This document shows, piece by piece, positions 1-6,690 of a DNA stretch of 17,231 bases. The position numbers were made by a program, and so were the translations under genes. This DNA comes from a bacterium (GTDB taxonomy: Bacteria > Vulcanimicrobiota > Vulcanimicrobiia > Vulcanimicrobiales > SCRA01), in NCBI GenBank assembly GCA_004298675.1, contig SCRI01000059.1, forward strand, positions 1-17,231, written 5' to 3'. Below the pieces are notes generated by a model. The model was not told the origin of the DNA. It saw only the letters and a list, made by a program, of their open reading frames with translations, and did no database searches. Position 1 is the first letter of the stretch. Each line of letters starts with the position of its first letter.

Positions 1-1
1 C

Positions 2-259
2 CCTGTGAATACGATCGCGCAGGCCTTGGCCGAGCCGCAGACCGTCGCCCGCGACTTGATCGTGTCCGTGGAGCATCCCGTCTTCGGGACGGTACGCAGC
101 GTCGCTTCCCCCGTGCGCGTAGGAGACGAGGTGCCGCCCGCGCACCGCGCTCCCCAGCGCAACGAGCACGCGGATGCCATCCTTCGCGGGCTGCTAGGTT
201 ATGACGACGCGCGCATCGCCGCGCTCACCGCTGAAGGCGCCTTCGGCCCGCCGCTATGA
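2..259 (+). CDS. CaiB/BaiF (class III) CoA-transferase, C-terminal fragment
   Basis: This is the last 85 codons of a gene that begins before the window; the frame is open from base 2 and ends at TGA 257-259. The segment reads like the C-terminal end of class III CoA-transferases: a PQTVARDL motif, a V-F-G-T-V segment, then SPVR followed by a PP.HRAP.R.EHAD region that leads into the last helix. Members of this family move CoA between carboxylic acids through an aspartyl-CoA thioester. The catalytic Asp lies in the missing N-terminal half, so activity cannot be judged. It converges on the acyl-CoA dehydrogenase gene with 19 bases between the stop codons. A second, complete CaiB/BaiF gene lies at 12588-13787, so the locus may carry two such enzymes. 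The family call is fairly safe; the substrate is unknown. Confidence 0.82.
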   Translation, partial: PVNTIAQALAEPQTVARDLIVSVEHPVFGTVRSVASPVRVGDEVPPAHRAPQRNEHADAILRGLLGYDDARIAALTAEGAFGPPL

Positions 260-278
260 CGGCGTAGTACAGAAGCCA

Positions 279-1472
279 TCAGTACGAACGCGGCATGCCG
301 AGCACGTGCTGTCCGACGAAGGCGAGAATCAAGTTGTTGGAGACCGGCGCCGTGATGTAGAGGCGTGTCTCGCGAAACTTTCGTTCGATGTCGTACTCCT
401 CGGCGAAGCCGTAGCCGCCGTGCGCATCCATGGCGGCATTGGCCGCCTGCCAGGAGGCTTCCGAGCAGAGTAATTTCGCCAGATTGGCCTCGGCACCGCA
501 CTTCTCGCCGGCGTCGAAGAGAGCAGCGGCCTGCAGACGCATCAGGTTGGCGGCCTCGAGCGCCGCGTGCGCTCGTGCGATCGGGAATTGAACGCCTTGG
601 TTCTGACCGATCTGGCGTCCGAAGACGGTGCGCTCGCTCGAGTACGTCGTGGCGCGTTCGATGAAGAAGCGGCCGTCGCCGATGCATTCGGCGGCGATCA
701 GGATGCGTTCGGCGTTCATGCCGTCGAGAATGTAGCGGAAGCCCCGTCCCTCTTCGCCGATCAAGTTCTCCACCGGAACTTCGAGATCGCGGAAGAACAC
801 TTCGTTGGTCTCGTGGTTCATCATGGTACGAATCGGCCGCACTTCGATCTGTCCTGGAGCGGCGGCATTGAGATCGACCAGCATCGTCGAGAGACCGGAG
901 GTCTTGTCCTTCGGGTCGCTGCCCACGGGCGACGTGCGCGCGAGCAGGAGCATCATGTCCGAATGCTGGACCCGCGAGATGAAGACTTTCTGGCCGTTCA
1001 CCACGTAGCGGTCGCCCTTGCGCACCGCCGTCGTTTGGATCTTGGTGGTATCGCTGCCCGCGGTTGGTTCGGTCACTCCGAAAGCCTGCAGGCGCAGCGT
1101 GCCTGCGGCGATTTGCGGAAGGTAGCGCCGTTTCTGCTCCGCGCTGCCGTGGCGGAGCACCGTGCCCATCGTGTACATCTGAGCATGGCAAGCGGCGGCG
1201 TTACCCCCGGCATGGTTGATCTCTTCGAGGATGATGGACGCCTCCAGGATGCCCAGACCCGCGCCGCCGTAGTCCTCGGGAATCAGCGCAGCGAGGTAGC
1301 CCGCCTCCGTCAGCGTTTGAATGAAGCGGTCGGGGTAGCCGCGCTCCGCGTCGAGTTGCCGCCAATACGCCTGAGGGAAGCTCTCGCAGAGCTCGCGCAC
1401 CGCGCTCTGCAGCGCGCGCTGCTCGGGCGTCAAGCGCAGTCCGGTCGTGGTCTGTTGTGGTGTGGTTGTCAT
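279..1472 (-). CDS. Acyl-CoA dehydrogenase family flavoprotein
   Basis: A 397-residue protein of normal length for an acyl-CoA dehydrogenase, an FAD enzyme that makes the alpha,beta double bond in an acyl-CoA and passes electrons to ETF. Visible family marks are the N-terminal helical domain with PEDYGG (65-70), the beta domain with FGVTEPTAGSD (131-141) and VNGQKVFIS (158-166), and the C-terminal domain with RTVFGRQIGQNQGVQF (281-296) and HGGYGFAEEY (351-360). The usual catalytic Glu of the IYEGT motif is absent: the aligned stretch after FRETRLY (366-372) reads ITAPVSNN. A Glu at 255 (NAERILIA) sits where isovaleryl- and long-chain acyl-CoA dehydrogenases carry their base. The ATG has an AGGAA ribosome site 5 bases upstream. 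It is the last gene of the four-gene minus-strand operon, 10 bases after the PrpD-family gene. The substrate is not known. Confidence 0.93.
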   Translation of the reverse strand: MTTTPQQTTTGLRLTPEQRALQSAVRELCESFPQAYWRQLDAERGYPDRFIQTLTEAGYLAALIPEDYGGAGLGILEASIILEEINHAGGNAAACHAQMYTMGTVLRHGSAEQKRRYLPQIAAGTLRLQAFGVTEPTAGSDTTKIQTTAVRKGDRYVVNGQKVFISRVQHSDMMLLLARTSPVGSDPKDKTSGLSTMLVDLNAAAPGQIEVRPIRTMMNHETNEVFFRDLEVPVENLIGEEGRGFRYILDGMNAERILIAAECIGDGRFFIERATTYSSERTVFGRQIGQNQGVQFPIARAHAALEAANLMRLQAAALFDAGEKCGAEANLAKLLCSEASWQAANAAMDAHGGYGFAEEYDIERKFRETRLYITAPVSNNLILAFVGQHVLGMPRSY

Positions 1473-1482
1473 CCGTTCCTAC

Positions 1483-2889
1483 TCAAGCTCCCAACTGTTC
1501 GGTCAACGCTCGGACGTCCGCGGCGCGGTCCAAGCCGCGGACCAGCTGCACGATACGCTCGCGCCGCGCCGGCGCATACGCAACGCCGGCGAGGTCGTCG
1601 AACTTCGCGATGATCTCCCCCCAGGAGAGCGGTTTCTCCGGTTCTCCCTTGGGGGTATCGGAGAGCCGGCGCAGGCTCTTCCCGCGCGCACGCAGCTCGA
1701 CCAGAGCCGCCATCCGCGGATAGAGCTTCTCCACTTCGGGATCCTCCTCCACGCGGATGCGTTGGACGAGCGCCGCGATGCGGGGATCGCCCAGCATCTC
1801 ATAGTCGTCCCAGCCGAAGCGCCGTTTGAGGATCGCGACGGCGGCCAGGAAGTACATGCTGAATTGGCCGTCGACGACCGACGTTGCGGCGCGTTTGTAG
1901 GCCTCCGGATAGGCCACGAGATCCATCCCCGTACGTGGCAGCGCGATCCGCAGGGACTCGACCTCCTCGGGCTTGAGATCCAGCTCGAGCACCATGGCGA
2001 GTAGCTCGTCGAGCGCGGCGTGCGTGAAGCGGCAGGAGGGATACGGCTTGAAGGCCGTCTCTTCGATCGCATGCGGCTTGCCGAGCCGATCGAGATACGC
2101 GTCGGGATCGACGCCGTCGGAGTAGGCATGGTAGAAGCCGCTGCCGCCTTCGAGCGCCTTACTCGAGCCGACGACGCCCGCCTGCGAGAAGCGATACGCG
2201 AGGACGGCGTTGTGCGCCGTGAAGCCGACGTGGAGACGCTTGATCCAAGAGCCGTTCTCGAGGAACTGCAGCGATCCGGCCGCTTGGCTGACGTTGATGC
2301 CGAAAGCGTTCTCGATCTGGTCGGCCGTGCCATCGAGGGCGTTATAGATTGCCGCCGTCGCGCCGAACGTCCCCGCGGTTGCCGTGGGGTGGAATCCACG
2401 GTCGTAGTGCACTTTCGCGCTCGCCGTCTCGCTGATGTGCGCGATGACGTCGTAGCCGGCGATGATCCCGCGCAGCAGGGCGGCGCCGCTTGCGCCGCTC
2501 TCCTCGACCATCGCGAGCGTCGCCGCGACGATCGGTGCCGCGGGGTGGAGCGAGCCCCCGACGTGCGTGTCGTCGTAGTCCAGCGTGTGGAAGTAGGCAC
2601 CGTTCAAGAGCGCTGCGTACTGCGGCGGATAGAGCGCGCCATGCCCGATGCCGGTGCAGGTGCCGCTCGCGCCGAGTTCGCCCACCGCTCGCGCGATCGG
2701 TCCGCTCGACTCCGCATCGAAGCGGGCGCGGACGGCGATCCCGATGCAATCGAGGAGCGCCTGTTTCGCGTGCTCGATGGCGGAAGCGGGGAGCTCTTCG
2801 AAGCGCAAGCCCGCGGCATATTCGGCGACGGCGCGCGTGGCGCCGGTGCGTTTCGCGGCGTTGCCGCCGCGCGTGGTCGTCGAGGTCAT
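1483..2889 (-). CDS. MmgE/PrpD family protein (2-methylcitrate dehydratase / cis-aconitate decarboxylase fold)
   Basis: A 468-residue, full-length member of the MmgE/PrpD family, which includes 2-methylcitrate dehydratase, cis-aconitate decarboxylase and iminodisuccinate epimerase. All act on polycarboxylic acids without a metal cofactor. Family motifs are intact: LDYDDTH (103-109) with a following H115, GFHPTATAG (165-173), SWIKRLHVG (214-222) and FKPYPSCR (280-287). These form the active-site Asp/His/Lys cluster known from cis-aconitate decarboxylase. ATG 2889 is preceded by AAGGAG about 8 bases upstream. The gene starts 4 bases after the MaoC-like gene ends and is followed 10 bases later by the acyl-CoA dehydrogenase gene. 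The neighbours suggest dehydration, epimerisation or decarboxylation of a di- or tricarboxylate in the same pathway. Which reaction it performs cannot be told, because the family's substrate range is wide. Confidence 0.93.
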   Translation of the reverse strand: MTSTTTRGGNAAKRTGATRAVAEYAAGLRFEELPASAIEHAKQALLDCIGIAVRARFDAESSGPIARAVGELGASGTCTGIGHGALYPPQYAALLNGAYFHTLDYDDTHVGGSLHPAAPIVAATLAMVEESGASGAALLRGIIAGYDVIAHISETASAKVHYDRGFHPTATAGTFGATAAIYNALDGTADQIENAFGINVSQAAGSLQFLENGSWIKRLHVGFTAHNAVLAYRFSQAGVVGSSKALEGGSGFYHAYSDGVDPDAYLDRLGKPHAIEETAFKPYPSCRFTHAALDELLAMVLELDLKPEEVESLRIALPRTGMDLVAYPEAYKRAATSVVDGQFSMYFLAAVAILKRRFGWDDYEMLGDPRIAALVQRIRVEEDPEVEKLYPRMAALVELRARGKSLRRLSDTPKGEPEKPLSWGEIIAKFDDLAGVAYAPARRERIVQLVRGLDRAADVRALTEQLGA

Positions 2890-2893
2890 GGCA

Positions 2894-3403
2894 CTACTCC
2901 TTGTTGGACGAAGGAATCGGCGGGCTCGCCCCGAGGCGGTGGGCGCGTTTGTAGACCATGAACGTCCGCTTGTACGAGATCACCAGATCGCCGTCCTGAT
3001 TGAAACCCTCCGACTTCACGCCCACGATACCGACGGCCGGCCGGGACTTCGATTCGCGTTTCTCCAGCACTTCGCTGCGCGCGTAGATCGTGTCGCCGGC
3101 GAACACGGGATGCGGCAGCACGATGTCGGTCCAGGCGAGATTGGCCAGCGCGTGCTCGCTGAGATCGCTCACCGTCAGGCCCGTGACGAGCGCTAGGGTG
3201 AAGCAGCTGTTGACCAGGGCCTTGCCGAAGGTCGACTGCTCCGCGAGATGATTATCGAAGTGCATCGGGTTGGTGTTCAGCGTCAGCAGCGTGAACCAGA
3301 TGTTGTCGGCCTCGGTGATCGTACGGCCCAGGCGGTGGACGTAGATGTCTCCCACCTCGAAGTCCTCGTAACAACGTCCCTGCCAGCCTGGCTTTTCAGC
3401 CAT
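2894..3403 (-). CDS. MaoC-like hotdog-fold hydratase/dehydratase
   Basis: A 169-residue single-hotdog protein of the MaoC dehydratase family, enzymes that add or remove water across the double bond of an enoyl-CoA. The N-terminal YEDFEVGD (12-19) and GRTITEADNIWFT (26-38), followed by TNPMHFD (44-50), are the hydratase region; the conserved active-site His is H48. In (R)-specific enoyl-CoA hydratases an Asp lies five residues before this His, but here that position is N43. HPVFAGDTIYARSEV and KRESKSRP in the C-terminal half are typical of the branch related to mesaconyl-CoA and methylmalyl-CoA type hydratases. The start at ATG 3403 is chosen because AGGAGAG lies 5 bases upstream and the homology begins there; the frame stays open further upstream without similarity. 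It sits between the ThDP-enzyme gene (11-base gap) and the PrpD-family gene (4-base gap). Confidence 0.9.
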   Translation of the reverse strand: MAEKPGWQGRCYEDFEVGDIYVHRLGRTITEADNIWFTLLTLNTNPMHFDNHLAEQSTFGKALVNSCFTLALVTGLTVSDLSEHALANLAWTDIVLPHPVFAGDTIYARSEVLEKRESKSRPAVGIVGVKSEGFNQDGDLVISYKRTFMVYKRAHRLGASPPIPSSNKE

Positions 3404-3414
3404 GGAACTCTCCT

Positions 3415-5088
3415 TTATCCTAGCGGTGCGGCGAGTGCGAGATAGCTGTTGGGCGAGGGCCGCAGCGCGTCCGTCGTGACCTCGACCAAACTGGGTCCGC
3501 CGGCGCACGCTGCCTCCATGGCCGCGGAGAACTCCTCCGCCGTCTGCGCCGAGAAGCCGCGCGCGCCAAGCGACTCCGCGAGCGCGGCGAACGACGGCTG
3601 AGGAAGGTCGACGGCGAAGCGGCGTCCTGGGAAGCGCGCATCTTGATGAAGCGCGATCGATCCCCAGACACCGTTCTTGAAGACCACGACCGTGATCGGC
3701 AGCTTCAAGCGTACCGCCGTCGCCAGTTCCAAGCCCGTCATGAGGAACGCGCCGTCTCCCACCAGCGCCACCGTACGCGTGCCGCGCAGCGCCAGCTGAA
3801 CGCCCTGTGCCGCCGGTACCGCATAACCCATGCTTCCTGAGAGCGGGCCGAAGTATCGCCGTTGCGCGCGGAACGGGAAGTAGCGCACGATCCAATCGTT
3901 GAACGACCCGGCGTCCGAAACGGCGTTGGCGTCGTGCGGCAGCGCGCCGTCCAAGATCTCGAGAATCGATCCGAACGGGACACCGCCGGCCTCTTGTGCC
4001 TCTGCGGCGATAATCTCTCGCCCCTCCAGGGCCAAGGCATGCCTGCTGGAACGGACCCATTCCATTCGCGCCTCGCGCTCCGCCGCGCGATCGTCGTGTG
4101 ACTGGGCTAGCCGCGCGCTGATCTGCGCGACGGCGGCGACGGGGTCAGCGTAGTAGAACTCCGCTGCCAGATACTCGTCCCAGCCGATGTCCGGTGCCGG
4201 CTGGACGATCGCGATCCTCGCCGTAAGCGGAAGGTAGCCTTGCGTCACGCGGTCACCCAGACGGTGGCCGAGCACCAGCAACGCGTCGGCTTCGTGAAGG
4301 AGCTGCTTGACCGCACGCGGTCCCCGGATCGTGCTGCAGCCGAGCCAGGAGGGATGGTCCGGCGGCAGCACGTCGGGGAACGCATGGCCGCCCAGCACGC
4401 CGAAACCGGAGCGCTGGGCCAGGGCGTCGAGGGCCTCCGCCGCAGCTCCGCCGGCGAGATCGGCCCCGCAGATGATTGCGCCGCGCCGCGCGCCCTGCAT
4501 CATCGCGACGATCGCGTCGAGCGCCGCGTGCGAGAGGACGCCGTACCTCGCCGGCGTTTGCGGGAGCCGCGTTTGCGCGGCTTCATCCACCTCGCCGTAG
4601 AAATGGTCCGCTGGTATGCTGACCACGACCGGACCGGCCGGCTCCGTGGCCGCCTTGCGCAGCGCCGCTAGGAGTGCTGCGGGTGCCTGATCCGGGCGCG
4701 TTACTTCGAAGGCGTCTTTAGCAACGGAACGGAAGACGTCGGTGTATTCCATCTCCTGAAGCGACCGCCGCCCGCGCACCCCGCTCTCGAGTTGGCCCAC
4801 CAGGACGACGAGCGGAATGTTGGCTTGCGAGGCCTCGTGCACGCCGATCAACGCGTTGGAGGCGCCGGGGCCGCGGGTCACGGCGATGACGCCTGGGCGC
4901 CCGGACGCGCGTGCATAGCCGGCGGCTAGGAATGCGGCCCCCGCTTCATGACAGGTCGAGAGGAACGGCAGCGACTCGTTGCGCATGCCGTCGAGCAACG
5001 GCAGATAGCTTTCTCCCGAGACCCCGGCCACCCACGGAATGCCGTATTCGTGCAAGAGCGCCGCCATGGCGTGTCCGGCCAACATCAT
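3415..5088 (-). CDS. Thiamine-diphosphate-dependent enzyme, acetolactate-synthase/benzoylformate-decarboxylase type
   Basis: A 557-residue three-domain ThDP enzyme. The N-terminal PYR domain has the activating Glu in STCHEAGAAFLAAGYARA (E48) and the TRGPGASNALIGVHEA loop. The middle domain follows from about residue 190. The C-terminal PP domain carries the ThDP/Mg motif GDG (444-446) ending at N472 in VVVFKNGVWG. Family members decarboxylate 2-oxo acids or condense them (acetolactate synthase, sulfoacetaldehyde acetyltransferase, oxalyl-CoA or benzoylformate decarboxylase). No small regulatory subunit lies nearby, and the catabolic setting argues against amino-acid synthesis. Two ATG codons stand in tandem (5086-5088 and 5083-5085); an in-frame stop at 5095-5097 rules out a longer protein. 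No Shine-Dalgarno sequence precedes them. It is the first gene of the minus-strand operon. A 2-oxo acid decarboxylase is my guess; the substrate is open. Confidence 0.9.
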   Translation of the reverse strand: MMLAGHAMAALLHEYGIPWVAGVSGESYLPLLDGMRNESLPFLSTCHEAGAAFLAAGYARASGRPGVIAVTRGPGASNALIGVHEASQANIPLVVLVGQLESGVRGRRSLQEMEYTDVFRSVAKDAFEVTRPDQAPAALLAALRKAATEPAGPVVVSIPADHFYGEVDEAAQTRLPQTPARYGVLSHAALDAIVAMMQGARRGAIICGADLAGGAAAEALDALAQRSGFGVLGGHAFPDVLPPDHPSWLGCSTIRGPRAVKQLLHEADALLVLGHRLGDRVTQGYLPLTARIAIVQPAPDIGWDEYLAAEFYYADPVAAVAQISARLAQSHDDRAAEREARMEWVRSSRHALALEGREIIAAEAQEAGGVPFGSILEILDGALPHDANAVSDAGSFNDWIVRYFPFRAQRRYFGPLSGSMGYAVPAAQGVQLALRGTRTVALVGDGAFLMTGLELATAVRLKLPITVVVFKNGVWGSIALHQDARFPGRRFAVDLPQPSFAALAESLGARGFSAQTAEEFSAAMEAACAGGPSLVEVTTDALRPSPNSYLALAAPLG

Positions 5089-5098
5089 TGTACGTCAG

Positions 5099-5126
5099 AG
5101 TGTACCGCGTCCGCCGGGGATGTTCA
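5099..5126 (-). promoter_or_regulatory. Candidate sigma70-like promoter for the ThDP-enzyme operon
   Basis: On the minus strand TGAACA (5126-5121) and TACACT (5104-5099) are spaced by 16 bases, four of six matches each to the -35 and -10 consensus. The -10 box ends only 10 bases before ATG 5088, which would give an almost leaderless message and fits the lack of a ribosome site. The call rests on pattern only. Confidence 0.3.
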
Positions 5127-5192
5127 TTGGCTGCATCTGCCAAGCGCCCATGTACCCGCTCGGTCGTTTCGGCCGATGGCGAGCGCCGCACG

Positions 5193-5209
5193 GCATGCTA
5201 GGATCATGC
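5193..5209. promoter_or_regulatory. Possible operator: 5-7-5 inverted repeat in the divergent spacer
   Basis: GCATG (5193-5197) and CATGC (5205-5209) form a perfect inverted repeat with a 7-base spacer. It lies in the 165-bp region between the divergent ThDP-enzyme and tctC genes, about 45 bases before the tctC start. The position suits a binding site for a dimeric regulator, but five-base arms occur by chance fairly often. Confidence 0.25.
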
Positions 5210-5253
5210 GAACGCGTCATACTGCTGACTCCGGAGAGTGGAAAGGTGCCCAT

Positions 5254-6246
5254 ATGAGACGGCTACATTTCGGTATCCTCGGAAGTGCGTTCGCAGTCAT
5301 CGCCCTCTTACTGGGAATGCAAGGCAGCGCATCAGCCGCAGACTTCCCGAATCATCCGGTCACGCTGATCGTCCAATACCCGGCGGGCGGCGGGATCGAC
5401 ATCACCTCGCGTCTCCTGGCGAAGTACGCGGAGAAGTATCTCGGCCAGAAGATCATCGTCGTCAACGTCGTCGGCGGCGGCGGCGTGGTTGGCAATACTC
5501 GCGTCGCCAGCTCGAAGCCGGACGGCTACACCCTCGGACTCGAGATTCCCGCGATCATCACCGACAAGAGCCTGTTGCCGGACGTGTCGTACACGGCGGA
5601 GTCCTTCGATCCAATCGTTCTTGTGAATACGGACTACGGCGTCTTGAGCGCCAAGAGCGGCAGCGACTTCGAGCGGCCGTTCAAAGCTACCGAAGCGCAG
5701 GCCAAGTCCCATCCCCATACCGTGACGATCGGCGAGAGTGGACTCTGGACCAGCAACGATTGGTCGCTCCTCGCACTCAAGCAGGTCTATAACATTCCCT
5801 TCCAGCGCGTCGAGTTCCAAGGCGGGGCCCCGGCGCTGCGCGCGGTCATGGCCGGGACGGTCAATCTGGCATTCAACTATCCCGCTGAGATCATCGATTA
5901 CGTCAAGGCGGGTACCGTGAAGCCCATCGCCGTCGCGGCGCCCAAGCGCCTGACATCATTCCCCGACACACCCACGTTCAAAGAGCTCGGTCTCCCGAGT
6001 GCGCAGTTCGCGCTCTGGCGGATTCTCGTGGCCCCGCACGGGATCTCGGCGGACGTCCAGAAAGTCTTGGAAACGGCGTTCGTCAAAGCCCTCAACGATC
6101 CCGAGTTGAAAGCGGACTACGCCAAGGCCGGCCTCCCCTGGGGGCCCGGTTCAGCGCAGCAGGCACTCGCCCTCATCCGGTCTGACGAGGGTACCTACAA
6201 GACCTTCATCGAGCACTACAAGCTCCACCCGGGCTCCACGCCATAA
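5254..6246 (+). CDS. tctC: Tripartite tricarboxylate transporter substrate-binding protein (Bug/TctC family)
   Basis: A 330-residue secreted solute receptor. The N-terminus is a signal peptide: MRRLHF, a hydrophobic core to about residue 21, then a likely cut after GSASA (residue 28). The mature protein starts with FPNHPVTLIVQYPAGGGID, the hallmark of Bug receptors, whose PAGG..D loop binds a carboxylate of the ligand. GGGGVVGNTRVASSKPDGYTLG (75-97) and SFPDTPTFKELG are further family marks. It hands small carboxylates such as citrate, dicarboxylates or aromatic acids to the TctAB permease. ATG 5254 is chosen because it gives the signal peptide and has GAAAGG 7 bases upstream; the frame is open much further upstream without similarity. 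tctB follows after 3 bases. The tandem order C-B-A, right beside catabolic genes, suggests it supplies their substrate, which is not identified. Confidence 0.96.
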   Translation: MRRLHFGILGSAFAVIALLLGMQGSASAADFPNHPVTLIVQYPAGGGIDITSRLLAKYAEKYLGQKIIVVNVVGGGGVVGNTRVASSKPDGYTLGLEIPAIITDKSLLPDVSYTAESFDPIVLVNTDYGVLSAKSGSDFERPFKATEAQAKSHPHTVTIGESGLWTSNDWSLLALKQVYNIPFQRVEFQGGAPALRAVMAGTVNLAFNYPAEIIDYVKAGTVKPIAVAAPKRLTSFPDTPTFKELGLPSAQFALWRILVAPHGISADVQKVLETAFVKALNDPELKADYAKAGLPWGPGSAQQALALIRSDEGTYKTFIEHYKLHPGSTP

Positions 6247-6249
6247 TCG

Positions 6250-6663
6250 ATGGCAAGGATCAAGTATCCGCAGGTACTCGTCGGCGCCGTACTCCTGGTC
6301 ACCGGCCTCTATTTTTGGTGGCTGAGCACCGGCCTGCAGTTGAGCGCGGCCGAATACCCGCGGATCGTCCTTGCGCTCATGATCGGCGTCGCCGCCATCA
6401 TGGTCGGGGCGGGAATCCGTTACGACCGTTCGGTGGCCAGCTATGACTTCGCCGGCGTGGCCGTGCCGATCGTCCTGACGCTGATCTACATCGCATTGTT
6501 CGGACGGCTGGACTTCCGGGTGCTCACGGCGCTCTACGTCCTGGCCATGATCTGGAAGCATCCCGCAGGCTGGTCACGGTTCTCCAAAGTCGTGCTCGCC
6601 GCGGCAACGAGCATGGCGCTGTATACCATCTTCGTTCGCGCATTCAACTTACCGATTCCCTAA
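6250..6663 (+). CDS. tctB: Tripartite tricarboxylate transporter small membrane subunit TctB
   Basis: A 137-residue integral membrane protein with four hydrophobic segments (about residues 8-26, 33-52, 70-90 and 108-130), the layout of TctB. Charged turns lie between segments 2 and 3 (RYDRSV) and after segment 3 (KHPAGWSRF). TctB is the poorly conserved small subunit that partners the large permease TctA. Sequence similarity alone is weak for this family; length, topology and its place between tctC and tctA decide the call. It begins 3 bases after the tctC stop and ends 27 bases before the tctA start. Confidence 0.9.
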   Translation: MARIKYPQVLVGAVLLVTGLYFWWLSTGLQLSAAEYPRIVLALMIGVAAIMVGAGIRYDRSVASYDFAGVAVPIVLTLIYIALFGRLDFRVLTALYVLAMIWKHPAGWSRFSKVVLAAATSMALYTIFVRAFNLPIP

Positions 6664-6690
6664 GCCGGACGTTTCGGGAGAGACGGCGCC

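Noticed and set aside
199-1191. A long open frame on the minus strand in a second phase over the acyl-CoA dehydrogenase gene.
   Set aside because: Its product is low-complexity Arg/Gly/His-rich and the overlapping frame codes a clear acyl-CoA dehydrogenase; such frames are common in high-GC DNA.
2020-2961. A 313-codon plus-strand frame opposite the PrpD-family and MaoC genes.
   Set aside because: It mirrors the codon pattern of the real genes, is Arg/Glu/Ala-rich without family motifs, and has no ribosome site.
3404-4060. The MaoC-like reading frame stays open upstream of ATG 3403, suggesting a long fusion protein.
   Set aside because: The extra part is Arg/Gly-rich, has no family similarity, lies antiparallel in phase to the well-supported ThDP-enzyme gene on the same strand, and ATG 3403 has a good ribosome site.
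4948-5253. Upstream extension of tctC over the ThDP-enzyme start and the spacer.
   Set aside because: ATG 5254 gives a proper signal peptide and ribosome site; a longer form would bury the signal peptide.
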